This document shows positions 6,337-8,632 of a stretch of 8,632 nucleotides of DNA, piece by piece. The stretch comes from Pseudomonadota bacterium. GTDB taxonomy: Bacteria; Pseudomonadota; Gammaproteobacteria; Steroidobacterales; Steroidobacteraceae. The notes beneath the pieces were generated by a model. It did no database searches, was not told the origin of the DNA, and saw nothing but the letters and a program-made list of their open reading frames with translations. Numbering within the stretch: position 1 is the stretch's first letter; each line of letters opens with the position of its first letter. The stretch spans positions 1 through 8,632 of the forward strand of contig JAKADE010000096.1 of the NCBI GenBank assembly GCA_021820785.1, in the 5' to 3' direction. The translations under genes were made by a program, and so were the position numbers.

Positions 6337-7318
6337 GCTGCGGCCCTCGTCCCATCAGCTGGCGCGTCGCGAGCGACTCGTGCACCTGCTCGGTGATGCG
6401 CATTGCGGTCTCGAGGGCCATCAGTCCGTCCTCCCCGCTCACCACTGGCGGCTTGCCGGTGCGGATCGATTCGAGGAACGCCTCGATTTCCGCCTTCAGC
6501 GCATCGCCCTGCTCGAGGCTCTGCTCCTCGATGCTCACCGGGAGCGCCCCGGCGGCCCCGTCCGGCGCGCGCTTGCGGATCAGGGTGAGGATCTTCTGCT
6601 GCAGATCGAGCGAGAGATAGGCATCGTCCTCGAACAGCCGCATCTTGCGCTCGGTCTTCAGGCTCACGCGGCTCGCGGTGGCGTTGACGACGCAGCCGTT
6701 GGCGAAGCGGATGCGCGCATTGGCGATGTCGATGGCCTCGGAGAACACCGGCGTGCCGACCGCATCGATGGTCGCGACCGGGGCGCCCACGATCGTCTGG
6801 ACCAGGTCGATGTCGTGGATCATGAGGTCGAGCACCACGTTTACGTCGGTGCCGCGCTCCTTGTACGGGGCGAGCCGGTGGCACTCGACGAAGCGCGGGG
6901 CGCGCAGATACGGCTCGGCGGCCAGGATCGCCGAATTGAACCGCTCGAGATGCCCGACCTGCAGCACCCGGCCGCAGCGGGCCGCCAGGTCGATCAGTTC
7001 ACGGGCCTCGCGCGGGGTCTCGGTGATCGGCTTCTCCACCAGCACGTGGGCCCCGGCGAGCAGGAAGTCGCGCGCGATCGCGAAATGCGCCGGGGTGGGG
7101 GTCACGACGCTCACCGCATCGACCTCCCCGAGCAGTGCCCGGTAATCGGCCAGCGGCCGCGTGCCGAGCTCTGCGGCCACCTGCTCGCGGGCCTCCGCAC
7201 GCGCATCCACCACCGCCTCGAGGCGGCAACGGGGGGACTGGGCGTATTTCTGGGCATGGAAGCGGCCCAGATAGCCGACGCCGATGACGGCTGCTTTGAT
7301 CTGCTCCATGCGCGCCAT
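6329..7318 (-). CDS. Gfo/Idh/MocA-family NAD(P)-dependent oxidoreductase
   Basis: The 329-residue product has an N-terminal Rossmann fold with VIGVGYLGRFHAQKY (11-25), the family motif VLVEKPITE (92-100), and a C-terminal Gfo/Idh domain with the probable catalytic LDLMIHDIDL (163-172, H168). Members oxidise or reduce hydroxyl groups on sugars and cyclitols. The GVGYLGRFHAQ opening recalls GnnA, the UDP-GlcNAc 3-dehydrogenase of lipid A amino-sugar synthesis, but no lpx or gnnB gene is nearby, so that is only a possibility. I chose ATG 7318 because AGG lies 5 nt upstream; ATG 7309 (MEQIKAAV) is an equally plausible start without such a site, and ATG 7336 is less likely. It is the first gene of an overlapping three-gene operon and is divergent from the small membrane protein gene across 95 bp. 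Confidence 0.9.
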   Translation of the reverse strand: MARMEQIKAAVIGVGYLGRFHAQKYAQSPRCRLEAVVDARAEAREQVAAELGTRPLADYRALLGEVDAVSVVTPTPAHFAIARDFLLAGAHVLVEKPITETPREARELIDLAARCGRVLQVGHLERFNSAILAAEPYLRAPRFVECHRLAPYKERGTDVNVVLDLMIHDIDLVQTIVGAPVATIDAVGTPVFSEAIDIANARIRFANGCVVNATASRVSLKTERKMRLFEDDAYLSLDLQQKILTLIRKRAPDGAAGALPVSIEEQSLEQGDALKAEIEAFLESIRTGKPPVVSGEDGLMALETAMRITEQVHESLATRQLMGRGPQHG

Positions 7319-7399
7319 TATGACCTGCCACGGCACGCCGCGGGCCGCCGATCACGCCCGCCGGGGGCGCATTCGGGCCTCCCGGCCGTCCGGATCGGC

Positions 7400-7405
7400 T
7401 ACACT
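7400..7405 (+). promoter_or_regulatory. possible -10 box for the small membrane protein gene
   Basis: TACACT, in the context GGCTACACT, is a common form of the -10 box in GC-rich proteobacteria. It ends 8 nt before ATG 7414, so the transcript would begin almost at the start codon. No clear -35 at 16-18 nt spacing and no Shine-Dalgarno are seen. The rest of the 95-bp divergent spacer shows no other recognisable element. Confidence 0.35.
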
Positions 7406-7413
7406 GACGATCT

Positions 7414-7740
7414 ATGGTGAATTCGCGCACCGAACCCTCGGCGCCCCCGGCGGCCGGACCTGCCCGCCTGCGGCGCGAAGCGGCGCTGCTCGGCGGGGCA
7501 CTCGCGCTCGGCGTGCTGGTCATGCCGCTGCTGATCTGGCTGGCCGGACATGCCACGCTCGGACCGTATACGCATGGCGACAGCGGCCCGGGCTACGGTC
7601 CGCTCACGCTTTACGGGGACTATTTCGCGGGGCTCGGCCACGGCTGGGTGCTCTACTGGGCGGTAGCGCTCGGACCGTTGCTGCTCCTGCTGGCCGTGCG
7701 GCTCTGGCTGGCGCTCCTGCGTCGCCTGCCGCAGGCATGA
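7414..7740 (+). CDS. small hypothetical two-helix membrane protein
   Basis: I do not recognise this 108-residue protein. It has a basic, proline/alanine-rich N-terminus (SRTEPSAPPAAGPARLRRE) and two hydrophobic helices at about 24-44 and 77-102. Between them is a Gly/Tyr-rich loop, THGDSGPGYGPLTLYGDYF. It ends in a positively charged tail (LLRRLPQA), which with the basic N-terminus suggests that both ends face the cytoplasm and the loop faces the periplasm. GC-rich codon use matches its neighbours and the frame is the only one with a plausible protein here. The protease gene follows 88 bp later on the same strand, so the two may share a transcript. Confidence 0.7.
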   Translation: MVNSRTEPSAPPAAGPARLRREAALLGGALALGVLVMPLLIWLAGHATLGPYTHGDSGPGYGPLTLYGDYFAGLGHGWVLYWAVALGPLLLLLAVRLWLALLRRLPQA

Positions 7741-7781
7741 GCGGCTTGCCGCGGCGCCATGCCCCCTCGCCATTGATCCGC

Positions 7782-7805
7782 CCCGTGCCTGAACCCGTGC
7801 CTGAA
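7782..7805. repeat. 12-bp perfect tandem duplication
   Basis: CCCGTGCCTGAA occurs twice in a row in the 88-bp gap between the small membrane protein gene and the protease gene. It ends 23 nt before the protease start. A slippage product is likely; no regulatory role is evident. Confidence 0.85.
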
Positions 7806-7828
7806 GGACTGCAGCGAGCTCTCTCACG

Positions 7829-8632
7829 ATGACCCAATCTCAGCGTTTTCGTCTCGGCTGGTTTAGCGCCGTCGCAGCTGCGGCCGCCCTCGTCGGCTCC
7901 GCGGTGCTGCTGCTGCGCGCCCCGGCCCGTGCCTCGATCCTGCCGCCCGGGGCGCTCGCCCCGACGACCAACCAGCGCGACATCGCGCGCAAGGTCGCCG
8001 GGATTCTGAACGAGTACCAGTACAGCCATCCGGACGTGGATGCGCATTTCTCGCACCTGGTGTTCGACCGCTACCTGCACTTCCTCGACCCCGAGCACGA
8101 CTACCTGCTCGCGAGCGACGTACAGGGATTCTCGACGGCCTATCGCAACGATTTCGCGCAGCTGATCGAGCACGGCAAGCTCTCCCCGGCGTTCCTCATC
8201 TTCCAGCGCTTCAAGGAGCGCAGCCAGGAGCACCTGAAGTACGCGATCAGCCTGCTCGCGAAAGAACCGAGCTGGACCACGAATGAGAGTTACCAGTTCG
8301 ACCGCAAGCATGCCCCCTGGCCTGCCGATACGGCGCAGATGAACGCGCTGTGGCGCAAGCGCGTGATGAACGAGGAGCTCTCGCTGCTGCTGGCGCACAA
8401 GACCTGGCCGCAGACCGCCGAGCTGCTGCGCAAGCGCTATCAGGCCGAGCTGCATCGGATCACGCAGATCAGCGCCGAGGATGTGTTCGAGGACGTCATG
8501 AACGCCTATGCGCTCACGTACGACCCGCACACGAGCTACTTCTCGCCCATGAGCTCCGAGGAATACCGCATCGAGATGAGCCTGAACTATCAGGGCATCG
8601 GTGCCTCGCTGCAGATGGACGGCAATTACGTC
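7829..8632 (+). CDS. prc: carboxy-terminal processing protease Prc/Tsp (5' part)
   Basis: Prc is a periplasmic serine protease with a Ser/Lys catalytic dyad that degrades or trims envelope proteins from their C-termini. The window holds the first 268 codons, in frame to the last base. Residues 9-29 form a hydrophobic export segment, with a plausible signal peptidase site after ARA (residue 35). The following N-terminal helical domain matches E. coli Prc block by block: FDRYLHFLDPEHDYLLASDV, YQFDRKHAPWP, LNALW-like MNALWRKRV, NEELSLLLAHKT, SAEDVFEDVMNAYALTYDPHT and EMSLNYQGIGASLQMD, the last just before the PDZ domain. The catalytic domain and DUF3340 tail lie outside the window. ATG 7829 is preceded by only a weak purine-rich stretch. 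Nothing suggests truncation apart from the window edge. Confidence 0.93.
   Translation, partial: MTQSQRFRLGWFSAVAAAAALVGSAVLLLRAPARASILPPGALAPTTNQRDIARKVAGILNEYQYSHPDVDAHFSHLVFDRYLHFLDPEHDYLLASDVQGFSTAYRNDFAQLIEHGKLSPAFLIFQRFKERSQEHLKYAISLLAKEPSWTTNESYQFDRKHAPWPADTAQMNALWRKRVMNEELSLLLAHKTWPQTAELLRKRYQAELHRITQISAEDVFEDVMNAYALTYDPHTSYFSPMSSEEYRIEMSLNYQGIGASLQMDGNYV

Noticed and set aside
5682..6884. 400-codon - strand frame overlapping the oxidoreductase and aguB in another frame
   Set aside because: It overlaps two conserved genes on the same strand and shows only Arg/Ala/Pro-rich sequence.
5948..7420. Long + strand open frame (490 codons) across aguB and the oxidoreductase gene
   Set aside because: It is antisense to two well-supported genes. 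Its translation is rich in Arg/His/Gly with no motif, typical of GC-rich shadow frames.

Overview
This is a GC-rich (visibly well above 60% G+C) chromosomal window from a proteobacterium. A gammaproteobacterium is most likely: the last gene is a Prc/Tsp protease whose N-terminal region closely follows the E. coli protein, and the N-carbamoylputrescine amidase, DUF938 and pirin families all fit. No species can be named from the sequence alone. Genes are tightly packed, several overlap by 4-8 bp, and I see no rRNA, tRNA or CRISPR array.

Layout. (1) 96-2353, + strand: a two-gene ergothioneine operon, egtB then egtD, overlapping by 4 bp. (2) 2368-3799, - strand: a GFA-type zinc protein followed by a pirin gene that is broken twice. 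It is split near codon 28 by about 316 bp of foreign sequence (2997-3312), and it is frameshifted near its 3' end by a 14-bp tandem duplication (2430-2462). Removing both restores a continuous pirin of about 232 residues with intact metal ligands. (3) 3862-4467, + strand: a DUF938 methyltransferase. (4) 4484-7318, - strand: a three-gene overlapping operon, in transcription order a Gfo/Idh/MocA oxidoreductase, an AguB-type amidase and a DcsG-like ATP-grasp ligase. (5) 7414-8632, + strand: a small two-helix membrane protein, then the 5' part of a periplasmic carboxy-terminal processing protease that runs off the window.

The most interesting object is the 316-bp insert in pirin. It has no protein of its own. 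It does have a near-consensus sigma70 promoter, followed by about 190 nt that fold into a coherent multi-hairpin RNA with a long-range closing helix. From memory its conserved blocks resemble HEARO RNAs, the guide-RNA scaffolds (omega RNAs) of IscB/IsrB OMEGA systems, which are known to occur as protein-less mobile copies. That identification is an inference and needs a covariance-model search. The insertion itself and the restored reading frame can be read directly from the sequence.

Together the genes look like housekeeping and accessory redox/stress functions (ergothioneine, GFA, pirin), a small-molecule operon acting on amide or ureido substrates, and envelope proteolysis. The - strand operon and egtBD are probably regulated separately. 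Convergent gene pairs meet with only 14-16 bp between stop codons and no visible intrinsic terminator.
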